Shown: in pieces, positions 50,677-60,967 of the stretch | Position numbering within the stretch: position 1 is the first letter of the stretch | Layout of the letters: each line of letters begins with the position of its first letter | Origin: Neodontobutis hainanensis | Lineage: Eukaryota; Chordata; Actinopteri; Gobiiformes; Odontobutidae | Assembly (NCBI GenBank): GCA_024349245.1 | Contig: JALDNG010000078.1 | Span: 248,001 to 312,000, forward strand | Length of the DNA: 64,000 nucleotides | Reading direction: 5' to 3' | Position numbers and translations under genes: made by a program | Notes under the pieces: model-generated | Seen by the model: the letters and a program-made list of their open reading frames with translations, nothing else | Told to the model about the DNA's origin: nothing | Database searches by the model: none

Positions 50677-50756
50677 TGTCAAACTGATGAAGATGTTTTC
50701 TTTATTTGCTGGTGCTTTCTTCATTTGCAGCGTGTTGAGCTGTTTCGGCCACCGTA
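50677..50756 (-). repeat. Right 80-bp terminal inverted repeat
   Basis: Reverse complement of 47601-47680 with two differences. It is followed directly by the right target duplication TACACT (50757-50762). Confidence 0.95.
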
Positions 50757-50762
50757 TACACT

Positions 50763-53700
50763 CGTATAAAATAAAATAATTTAAATTGTGAATGTTTAAA
50801 AATGTCAAAGCAGAACAAATACAAAGCAACCGATATCTTTCACAGTGTTTCATTGTTGGGTTTTACCTTTGCCCCCAGACCCCTGCTGTATACAGTTGTG
50901 TATGACTAACACCGAAACCTGTATTCCACCCTCAGACTCAGCACGTTCACTGTGTGTTCTTGTAAATGATATAGTGCTCATTCAAAGCCCTCCGCAGTGC
51001 ATTTTGAATGTTGGCGCTCCATTAAACTTGCTATTGATAGGGTAGACCTTGTTAACAAGGCGCGGAGAGGAAGCAGCTGTGCCTCTGGGATGCTTTGCTT
51101 ATTAACCGGCGGAGAGTTAGAACACACACTGAGATGAGTATTGAGCTGTCCGTCACCAGGGAATAGCTCCTGTCCGTACACCCAATGTGTCCATCACTGC
51201 CAGCTATTTATTTATTTGACCGCGTCTAAAAATGACTGCTCGACAAATGTTAACGTCTGCCAGAACACAGAGAGTGACAGGGACTTCATTTCATCTGTGA
51301 TCTGTGAGCTCTCTGCTTCTCCAACATACATATCTTATACTTCCCATCTGTCGATCGTACAGCCAACCTCGTGTCTACTCTTCAGGTGACTTCAAAGTTA
51401 ACACTGTAGGGACTGGACTTTAAGGACTGCAGTCTGGATAAAGAAGATTTGAGCGTTAGATGGTGTGATTTAAATGATCTGTTCCAAGACACCTATAACC
51501 TGTTTCTATTATTAAATACAGTACCTGAAGCTCTATCTGTACACCACTATTGTAAACATCTACCTTTTGCTCTTGGAGGTAGATGAATAATTGATTTGCA
51601 TTCTTCAGTCCTTAGCAAGAGGCTGCATTAGAAAAGGCTTGGATTCCATAAGAAAAAACTTGTTAGCTTTAACATTTAACATATAAAGAGGAATTCTAAT
51701 AAGACAAATTGAAAACATTTGCGACAATGCTGGCTATTTGTCAGTGGGTAAAACTGTTTCTGGCAAACACAATTTTTCTAAAAAATTTAATTAAAACGTG
51801 TGTGTTCCAGCCAATGGAGCTTTCTGTTTGGTGACTTAAATCAACAATTAGAGTCTAAAGATTGCATTTACACAAAATTGCTCATTTGCTGTCCTTTTGA
51901 AAACAATGGCTTCCTTTGTGTTAACTGTTATCTTCAAGACAACAAAAACAGGAAAACGTACAGCATAACATTTAGAGAATCATAAAATCCCCATCAACTT
52001 TCATTCAAGAGTTTTTTGAAGGGGCATAACTTTAATGCCACATCCACTTGTGCTCATACATTTATAACTTATTGATGCAGTTCATGTAAATGATGACCAA
52101 ATACCACTTTTTATGTGTATATATTGGGGAAACTGAAGTCAAAGAAATAGCCCAAAGTTCAACAAAGTCTCTACTGGCAAAGTTGTAGAAAGTCATTAAA
52201 CTTAAGTCCCACACTAGTCACAAGACAAAGGTTTAGACGTTTGATATAAAACATTGTATTTGCCATAGAATAGTCACCGCAGCAGGTTAATTCAGTGCAG
52301 TTTATATGATGGACTGGGCCAGCACAGGAAGAGAATAATAAGACACATTGGATGGAAGAGATCTGTCACAGCAGGTGAGTGCCACATATTCCCGCTGCTG
52401 CTAATGAAGTCTGCCAGGCTTCTGTGCGATTTCTCATCTCCGCCGGTAGAGCAGGCTTTAGAGATTAAGTCACATACAGATCTCGTTCGTCTTTTGAAGT
52501 GAAGTTACATAAGAACATGAGGGCAACGCCACGTATCGCAGGCCCAGCTCGGTCTACAGGGATTTCCATGCGATTACGCTCCTGAAAAGGACCATAGTGT
52601 GGCATCAACTTTGTGGAAATGTTAATGGAGGGAATAAGTAAAATTAGGCCTATGGAAACACAAATGAAAAAACACTTTTGTAAAATGTGAAATGTATGAC
52701 TGGTTTTCAGGCTCAGAAAAAGGTGGTTTGTTGTATTATTCAAACATTTACTTGTGTTTTTAAGTTTAAATGTTCCTGCATCTCTAACAGCTTTCTGATA
52801 ACAACCATAAAGATAGAAATTTCATTTCATTTTTCTTTTGTTGCCAATTGCTATTAAATGAATGATAAAATTACAAAGAAACTGTTTTTTTTTTCAGGTT
52901 TAGATGAGCTACGGCACAAGGTCACTCCATCCTTTTTGTCTTTTATCAAGAGTCTCTGACTCGAGGGATCTAACTCTGACCATAAAGCTATATTGGCTAA
53001 TAGAGGTCTTACATTCAAATGGGAGTTTTCTGATTATAAAATGACTTTCATATGCTCCCGGTTCAGATTAGTGTGCTGTGAAACTGGGATAATGTCTCTT
53101 AAGGTGAACCTTCTGATGTCTGGCTAGGTTTGAACAGCCTCTAAGCTCCGACAATATGAGGCCCAGTTTTGTCACTCATGGTTTTGCACGGCCCTAGGTG
53201 CAGAGTGAAATGAATCTTGGGTAAAAGCTCAATTAAAAGGCGAGATCCTTCGGCACGCCGGAGGCAATCTGCGGTCTCCGCGGTTTGAATAGAAAGTGTC
53301 AGGAGGCACTAAAGCTTTGAGCGCTGACCGTCAACTCAGACTGACAGCATGTCATCTCTCCTCTTTCAGCTTCAGCAAGCAGTGCCCCCTCCTCAACCCC
53401 ATCAACTATACAAACACACTCCAATACACATCACACAGCATGCCCACACCCTGTCTGTACATACTGTACATACCAAATGCACTTAGAGCAGCCTCCTACG
53501 CAATAGCTGCCAGGCTTTCGCTCACTGCTGAGTAACTCATTGACTTGCACTAATATTATCTCACATGTGTTCACTCACATACACAAACCTTGTCTGCTGC
53601 TCAGGAATTCACGTGCATGTCTGTGTACACGCTCATAATGTAATTAGTGAGATGGAGTCCTGGTGGTTTGTGGTCTGGTCCCAATAAAAATGCTCAGTAT

Positions 53701-54639
53701 GCTTCATTAATCTTGGTTTGTGCACAAACCAGTTTGAACCACAATATTTTTCTCACCTGTGAAGCACCCAATGCAATAACCTTTGTAACAACACACTAAT
53801 ATGATTGTAAAGAAGTCATCTACTTGTATTTTAGTGCGAGAAGAAACACAAATCCATCTGACACTAGTGCTTCAGCGACAACCACGATATCCACCAACAG
53901 TCCTGAGTTCTCCACAGAGAGGCTTTAAGGGAAAGACCAAATCAAGAAATGAAATCCAATAAAATAAAACATATTCTTGGTTGGATATAAATCTTAAACC
54001 AATAATAAATCAGTTGTGGCTTGTAATTTAAAATCCAGGATGCTTTGTCCGCAACTAAGACTTTTCAATGCAGTTCGGTTTATTCTGTCATTTATCCAAA
54101 AATATAATACAATCCTTTAATTATGCCATCATTATCATACTTTTTTTAATGACAACAATAACAATAATATCTTTTTCATTTGTCATTTAGACTGTTGCAC
54201 AATGGTTAATGTACTGGGGTGAAGCCAGGTCTTCACTCTGCATTAATTTGAACAGCAGTAATTTATTGCCCAACACAGTCCTTAAACCAGTCCTTTTGTC
54301 TTATGTACCATTATAACGCCTCTAAATATTTTAACGTCTAAATATTATATTGTTATTGATATGTAAAATGGAAACAGTTCATTGTAAATATATATTTAGT
54401 CATGTGACAAACTGATTCATAGAGGCACAAAAACTAAGTGTATTCCAACCAAAAGCTAAAAGGTTGGGTCTTTGTGCATAAATTTAATCTGCATATACAA
54501 CGAGTAAAAGAGAGTAAATACATTTTGCCAGGCAGAATGATGCTGAATGATAATGTTTCATCCATCTTGCAGCAGAGTGTATATACTGTATATATAAGTG
54601 CTCGAACAGTCAGTGTAATGTTATGTGAAGCATCAGCTT
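50763..54639. other. Gene-free stretch with a few CNE-like parts
   Basis: Nothing coding was recognised. Repeat-poor, GC-richer pieces lie at 51040-51180, 52260-52570 and 53100-53350; these may be regulatory. A short T-run is at about 52886-52895. Confidence 0.4.
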
Positions 54640-54960
54640 GAATTGCAGTGCCAGAAGAAACAGAAGTGCATTGTTAGCATGCTCATTCAGTGAGCTAGAC
54701 GCGTCTAAATGGTTGACCCAAATGGGTTCAGACGAATCACCATTAGACACAAGTGTATCTAGGGGAGTAAATTACACAATGCCCTCTTATACACATTTGT
54801 TGGGTGTAGTGGCATGCTGCCGAGCCCGGGCCATTTCCATTCAAATTGCTGCTGTCACGTGTTTGAGGCCATTTGCGCTCTGCTGAACCTGCTCCTGAGT
54901 TGGATCTCTTATTAAAAGCCCCTGATGAGAACGCAAAAGTAGATAAGAACATGATTCACC
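54640..54960. other. Candidate conserved non-coding block
   Basis: Repeat-free and GC-richer, with ACGCGTCT (near 54700) and TCACGTG (near 54855). Open frames on both strands (82 and 69 codons) show no motif. Confidence 0.2.
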
Positions 54961-55934
54961 TTCCTCTGGCTCCAGCATCAAGCTGCATGTTATTGTGGTG
55001 AACATACTGAGCTAAGTAGAGCAAATGAAAGTTTGGTTCACGTGCACCATAGTCTAAGGCTAAATATTAGGTTTTATTTCAAAACATTATATAATAAAAT
55101 AAAATAAACTCCTTTTCATTTTTCTATTTAGTAATTCACTGGTTGTCAGTGCTGCACTGATTTCTTTCAGCAAAATGAATCAGAGAAGACAACCAGACAC
55201 AAGTATAACATCTAACACAAGATGAGACATCATTTTGAAAAGTTTTAGAGCTTTCCAATTAAGTCAGCATTGTATTTCTCTGTGGTACAAATACTCCATA
55301 AAAGACAGCAAAAGTTAGTATGTTTAAGATGAAAACTTATGGTAGACATAATACAAGATTTAGAAAATTAGTTCAGCAAAGTACTGTAATAAATATAAGG
55401 TTTCTGTTGAGCTTGTCTCGAGTGACTTGATTAGCACTGTTTTTTACTTTACGGTCAGTCCTAACCGTGACTTTCCTTCTGTTAAAACAGAACAAAATGT
55501 TACTGAGAATTATAATTAAATCTACACAGACAAAAATCAACAATAAGATCCAGGATGAAAAGATGAAATAAGCACCAGGTCTTCAGGCCCCACACTGCAA
55601 CTAACCCCAGACCTCGAGGCTCTCAGATTTCACACAGGTTTATTGGAAATTAAAAACGTTGAAATGATTACAAAAGGTTATCAATAAAACCTAAGTCAAC
55701 CTGAGCTGCAGATGTATGATTGTTGCATTGTGTTGCATTAAAGCATATATAAAAAGACTTTTCTGGGGTAATTTAGAGCTGCATTACCTGAAAACTCCTT
55801 TCCTCAGTTTGTCCAGTCTGGGCAACCTCAAGAATATGAAGAGGAAGTGGTAAAATGTGCTTTTCATAAACATTTATACTTGCATTTTATTCAACTGTGC
55901 ATCTATCCACGTACACTTATCCGTGGCCTGGTCA
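54961..55934. other. Gene-free stretch
   Basis: AT-rich; nothing recognised. Confidence 0.45.
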
Positions 55935-56052
55935 TGGAGGACGTTTCACTCCCCAGACACTTCCTCCAGCTCTTCCAGGGAGGCGTCAAAGGCCAGCTGA
56001 GACCGTCCCATCAGCGTGTTCTAGGTCTTCCCCAAGGCCTCCTCCCAAAGAA
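55935..56052 (-). pseudogene. LINE ORF2 C-terminal relic, minus strand
   Basis: Read on the minus strand, one frame gives G-R-P-R-T-R followed by a stop and then W-D-G-L-S-W. Another frame gives L-E-E-L-E-E-V-S-G-E. Together they match the order of motifs (G-R-P-R-T-R-W, then E-E-L-E-E-V) I know from the C-terminal end of a common fish non-LTR retrotransposon, probably RTE/Rex3-like. The clade is uncertain. The reading frame is broken by at least one stop and one frameshift. Confidence 0.6.
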
Positions 56053-56079
56053 AATTACACAATCTTTAAATCTTTGCAT

Positions 56080-56515
56080 CAGGTGTGCCCAAACTTTTCC
56101 CCTCGGAGGGTCAAAATGGGCCAAACACACAAATCTTTTACATGGAATTGTAATAAATGCTCAACTCCATTTTGTTGACGAGGTAGTGTCTAATTGGAGC
56201 CTTGCAAACCTAACCTTTTTGACCCAAACCTAAGCTGTTTGACCCAGCCTTTTCAAAAATCTGACTAGTTGTGGCCTTATAAAGTGTGTAAATGTGCACA
56301 CATGCACAAACCTACCTGAACTGTCTTATTTTTGTATGACCCTTTTAATCTTTGAAGTTGATTTGAGTACCATGAGTGAGGGCACCAGGCTATTTCTGGG
56401 ATATATAAACCCAATGACTCCATATGCTCATTCAGTATAAAATCAATCAGGCACTTTCAGCTGGAAAAGATGACAACCTTTGGTGGAACCCTGGAGCCCA
56501 CCTTGGGCACCCCTG
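56080..56515. mobile_element. hAT-like non-autonomous element
   Basis: The left end is CAGGTGTGCCCAAACTTTT. The reverse complement of the right end is CAGGGGTGCCCAAGGTGG. These are typical hAT (Charlie-like) termini. The flanking 8-bp strings CTTTGCAT (56072-56079) and CTTTAAAT (56516-56523) match at six of eight positions, as expected for an old 8-bp target duplication. It is 436 bp long and has no transposase. Confidence 0.7.
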
Positions 56516-56523
56516 CTTTAAAT

Positions 56524-57576
56524 ACATATTATATTTATATTAGAATTGACTTAACCAACAGGTACGCTGTTAAGGAAAGCTGAAAACACCATATTCGAAA
56601 ATTTATTACTGTTTTCTGTTGAATACAAAACCTCATCAATATTTGTCAATATTATTTTAGTAAAGATTGCTGAAAAGAAACATCAGAGTTAACTTATGAG
56701 TAAGCTATCTAAGCTCAATTACATAGTTCAGTGAACGTTACAAAGTTATAAAGACCTAGTTTGTAATTTATTACTTTTATTATTTTGTAGAAGTAAATCC
56801 ATTCAAACTTGTTTTCCTTCAGTAATAGTCGTCGTGAGTTGTTAACGATTCATCTGCGACCGGCTCATCCACCACACATTGTTGATAATTAGCACCTACA
56901 GACACAACTGCTATTAAAGTGTATTCTTGCTCCCTTGACTTCTTTTTTACCCGTGTTTTTTTTAAGTCATTCATCTTATTCATCGTATTTGGAAAAAGAC
57001 GGCGTGTGTTGAAAGGCTCTGAGATGGAGCAGTGCCAGTGTTGCTTCACATCTCAGCTGGAAGAGCTGATGGAGAACTGGTTCACAGCTGTTGTGTTGCT
57101 GTTTATAAACCTAATAACAGGGCACTATCTCTGCAAATATTCAAATCTAATGCATATTTTTTTAAAGCCTTTGTCTCACTGTCAGATGTTGTTTGTGAAA
57201 CCATTCATCTCAACACTTAAATTACACACTTTTTGTCACTTCAGTAATTTTGGCAATAAATTGTTGCAGCCCATTATTCACAGATAACTTCTATTTGGAA
57301 GGATTTGTGCTATTAACAAAGGTTTTTATCTGTTTTCTAATTAGATTTTGACTCTGTAAGATGTAGGGTAAGGCTGTACTACGACAATGTGTTGCCAGAT
57401 AAAGACACACATTTAAGTGGCACTGCTTCAAATTAGAAAATAGTTGTGCTTTTGTTTCCGTGGAAACTTGATTCAAGTGGTGTCAATTAATTATTTCAGG
57501 AAACGCATGTGTTATATGCTTCATTAATGTGGTCCTCAGGTGGTCTGTGTTTATGTCTTACGCCATTACATACTCC
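56524..57576. other. Gene-free stretch
   Basis: AT-rich. A 122-codon plus frame (56919-57287) has hydrophobic stretches but no recognised family, probably chance. Confidence 0.4.
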
Positions 57577-57900
57577 ACAAGAACAAGAAATTAGTTCTCG
57601 TTCTTGAGGTGCAAGAACAAAATGACGTAATTTGGTTCTGGCAGCCCTGGTTTGGGAGTTCTTGGAGCTTGTTCTTGACGCATGGTCTGGGCAGAACGTT
57701 TTTCTTTTGGGGGCGTCCGAGAAGTTTTGAGTGATTGAAGTGATTTTGAGTGATCAGAAATCTGAAGTGGGCGTGGTTAATGCAGAAAAATGAAAAGTTC
57801 TTCGCTTGAGTTTCTCGTTAAGTATGGAATGTCCTGGTCAGAACAAACTTTGTTCTTGTTCTTGCCACCTCAAGAACAAGAACTAATGTCTCTATTCTTG
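57577..57900. mobile_element. Inverted-repeat element with hairpin ends
   Basis: The left edge holds CAAGAACAAGAAATTAGTTC followed by TCGTTCTTGAGGTGCAAGAAC. The right edge holds GTTCTTGTTCTTGCCACCTC followed by AAGAACAAGAACTAAT. Thus ATTAGTTCT(Y)GTTCTTGAGGTG forms a terminal inverted repeat (57590 inward, 57887 inward). Each end is also nearly self-complementary and can fold into its own hairpin. No clear target duplication was found and no coding sequence lies inside. Confidence 0.65.
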
Positions 57901-58077
57901 AGGAATATTCTTCATGTGATTTCATCTGGATAAGTTTGAATCATTTTCTGACTATTCACATATCTACTCAATTAATGGTTATTGTTATATTATTATTATA
58001 TATATAAGTCAGATTTTAAAAAGTTTTAATGCTAAATGTTGATTCTGAAATATAGTTTTGGGCAAAGAGCCAATATG

Positions 58078-58365
58078 TACTGAACAAAAATTTTAACACT
58101 TTTGTTTTTGCCCCCATTTTTGATAAACTGAACTTAAAGTTCTAAGATTTTTTCTATATACACAAAAAGCATATTTCTCTCAAATATTGTTCACAAATCT
58201 GTCCAAATGTCTGTTAATGAGCCGAGATAATCCATCCACCTCACAGGTGTGGCATATCAAGATTCTGATAGCATGATTATGACAAGAATGTGCAACACTA
58301 GAGGGCCACAATAAGGTTCTGTCATCACATAAACAGATTTCCTACATGCTGACCTGCAGCAAACA
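58078..58365 (+). mobile_element. Tc1-like transposon arm (long terminal inverted repeat) relic
   Basis: From the TA at 58078-58079 the sequence follows the well-known long left arm of a fish Tc1-like element: CTGAACAAAAATTTTAACAC, TTTTGTTTTTGCCCCCATTT, CTCAAATATTGTTCACAAAT and ATAATCCATCCACCTCACAG. A shortened interior ends near ACATGCTGACCTGCAG (58343-58358). The right arm and transposase are missing. A further piece of the same arm type lies at 60905-60967. Confidence 0.8.
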
Positions 58366-59178
58366 CACATTAAGTTAATATATATCCTGCATAGTGCCCT
58401 TAAGTATCTCTAAGTTAAGTTTCTAGTGAAGACGGAGGAGTTGTTGTTAGTATTCAGCTGATAATTTCACTGACCCACAATCCTCTCCGGTTACCCAGCA
58501 ACAGGCAGCCTGACACTATCCCCCTGGAGGCAGATTGTGTTTAGGAAGCAGAGGAAGCGTGAGGTGGCTGGCCTATGGCAGAATTTGAACGAATAAAGAC
58601 AGAGATGCTATCCTTCATGTAGTATGGCGGCATAAGCGGGGCCGCACTGGTCCTTGTTTGAACTTAATCTAATACAAGTGTCGCGGGATGCCTGGCGGTC
58701 AGCTGCTGCACACGCACAGGACACAATATATGGTAGAGCAGCTTGGCAACGGGCTGTCTGTGGCCTTCGGCGGAGCTATAAACATCCCACACCTCAATAA
58801 TCTTTGTGAAGGAATTTTATGCTCTTATAAAAAAGTTTTTCAAGAAGTATTACTGTAATTTCTCCAAGTCTCATGGTAATTCTGCCAGCATGCTCTGGGT
58901 CACACTACGAAAGACACAGAAGGTTATCTATGTTACTCATATACCACATTAAATATAACCCAAGACAGTGTTCACAAAAATACAATGCATATTCTTTTGT
59001 TCAATCATATATGATGATTTATTAGCTTATTCTCAATAGACAGAAGGTAGAAGGAGGGCAGTGGTCAAAGCTGTGTTGTGGTTGTAGAGTATACTCTAAA
59101 AGGACCCTAACAATGCAAACTTGCCGCTTAGATATTCTCATCTAAACAACATTTTAACAACACGGAGAGGCTGTAAAG
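58366..59178. other. Gene-free stretch with a CNE-like part
   Basis: Sequence at 58430-58800 is GC-richer and repeat-free. It could be regulatory. No gene seen. Confidence 0.4.
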
Positions 59179-59568
59179 CAGGGGTGGGCAATTATTTTTC
59201 CCAAAGGGCCACATTTGAACATGGGACTCTGGCGGAGGGCCGGGCCAACACAGTGAACTCACTTATGCTCAATAAAAACACATTTCTTTTGCAGATAGTT
59301 TAAAGTTTGAACTGTAGATAGAACAATATGTACAACAAACACAGTATATTCAACAGTCCCAGCTGCACCTCCTCAGTTTTAGAGACACTCTTTACCGTAG
59401 CTTTAGGAAAGGTTGTTACCGTTCGGAGCATGATGTGGAATCAACTGATCACTGAAGAATATTGAAGGAAAGGGAAAATATATGCTGTGTTTAATTATCA
59501 ATAAAAAGTTAGTAAATGCTCGGTGGGCCAGATTAAACAGCCCCCAGGCTTTAGTTTGCCCAACACTG
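59179..59568. mobile_element. hAT-like non-autonomous element with 8-bp target duplication
   Basis: The left end is CAGGGGTGGGCAATTATTTT. The right end, reversed, is CAGTGTTGGGCAAACTAAAG. CTGTAAAG (59171-59178) and CTGTAGAG (59569-59576) flank it and differ at one base. The subterminal GGGCCACATTTGAAC and TGGGCCAGATTAAA also fit the GGGCC-rich ends of this group. 390 bp, no open frame, inactive unless driven in trans. Confidence 0.85.
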
Positions 59569-59576
59569 CTGTAGAG

Positions 59577-60904
59577 GGAGTATTAACACCACTGTTTTTT
59601 GCAGTTTAATTTACAATTTATTTTTTCTCTTAAATGTCACACAGTGCTTGAAAGTTTATAATAAAATGTGCATCTAAACATACTGTAAACATAACTGTTG
59701 CTCTAAAACGTACTTCTGTAAATCTAACACCAAAACGAAGAAAAGGCTGGTCTGGTTTAGAGCGGTCTGATCTCTAGGTGTTTATAAAGACGAAAGATTC
59801 ACTGCTGTTCTGAATATATTTCTTATTGCTGGAAAAGCAGGTCACAATGTCTTCTTTAAGGTTTCAAGGTTTGTGGCAGATGCTCTTCTTTTTTGCTTTT
59901 CTATGACCGCACCTGTGCTACATGAACAACATTATGACCTTTAGTTGTCCATGCTGCTGCAGGCTGGTCCCAGGTTCTTCTATATGAAAAAAAAAATCAG
60001 TTTACAAGACTTCTGGACGTTATTATGCCTATGCAGAGTTAGAATATTGACAACTGCAGGCTACATCCAATCAAAGCTTTAGTTTTGGATGTGCTCTGAC
60101 CCAGACGTATTGCAATGTGGCCCTTGTCAAAGTCATTCAAAACTTTGTGGTTTTTGCTTCGAACACATCAACTGACTTGTCCTGTCAGTTTTCATAATGG
60201 TCATAGATAATCAGTATATGTGCAATATAACAGATCATACAGTGCCTGTCTGTTAACTAACACTTCTTATATTTTTACAGTTAGACCGCACAGAGCGAAA
60301 AAAAAACAAACAATATAAATGAAAGGGTCTCAATCACCAAGATCACACATAGCAATTTTATATGATTATTACATTTATGTCTGTGTGATGAGAGATGCTA
60401 AATGCATCATGGGCTACAATTCGAGCGTGGTCAACAACAGGCAGCATCAGCGAGGATCAGCCTTAGTGTGTTTATGTGCTTAGAAAGTGAAATATAAAAA
60501 AGGAATAGTGTCTGGTTGGGAAAAGGAGAAGCGATGACTTCCAGAGTTACAATGACGGCTTGAGGTTTACACAGCCATTTAGCCAACAGCTAAAAAAAGA
60601 TACTATACGACAGTAGCAGGGGTTGTTACTATTGTCTAAACTGTGGACACTGTCAGATATTTGCAGCAGGTTGTCTTTGGTCTTAATACATTGAAAATGG
60701 TTGGCTTTGTAGACTTGAACTATTCAACATGAGCTCTCAGAAAGGTCTATGTAGGGAAAAATCCAGTCCTCCTAAATTACTAGCTATCGTCAATTGGCCT
60801 AATTCTTTCCAGAATTTTGACCAAATCGATTTTCTGTTACTGAGTACGTCACTTCAAATATTTGTGATGAAATATATGCAGAGGCTGATTTAAAAAGAGC
60901 CAGC
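59577..60904. other. Gene-free stretch
   Basis: AT-rich with short A runs. No recognised element or coding sequence. Confidence 0.45.
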
Positions 60905-60967
60905 TATGGCACAGCTGTGTCTTAGAGTTGTCACATTAAAAGGCCACTCTAAAATGTGCGGTTTATC
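60905..60967 (+). repeat. Inner arm fragment of the Tc1-like family at 58078
   Basis: The tract from GGCACAGCTGTG to AAAAGGCCACTCTAAAATGT and GCGGTTTATC continues the arm consensus just inside the point where the 58078 copy becomes deleted. Same orientation as that copy. It may be an independent insertion or a separated part of it. Confidence 0.55.

Larger units (their letters stand above)
47601..50756. mobile_element. Non-autonomous TIR DNA transposon filled by a 38-bp minisatellite
   Basis: The element is 3156 bp, bounded by 80-bp terminal inverted repeats and flanked by TACACT on both sides (47595-47600 and 50757-50762). The ends read TATGGTGGCC on the left and, reversed, TACGGTGGCC on the right. 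Inside are a minisatellite (47681-50331) and a 345-bp single-copy part. It has no transposase. The nearly identical arms (78/80) point to a recent insertion. A 6-bp duplication with TAY...RTA ends is what I recall for the IS3EU superfamily. Dada and Polinton also make about 6-bp duplications but differ in ends or target. This assignment is uncertain. Confidence 0.88.
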
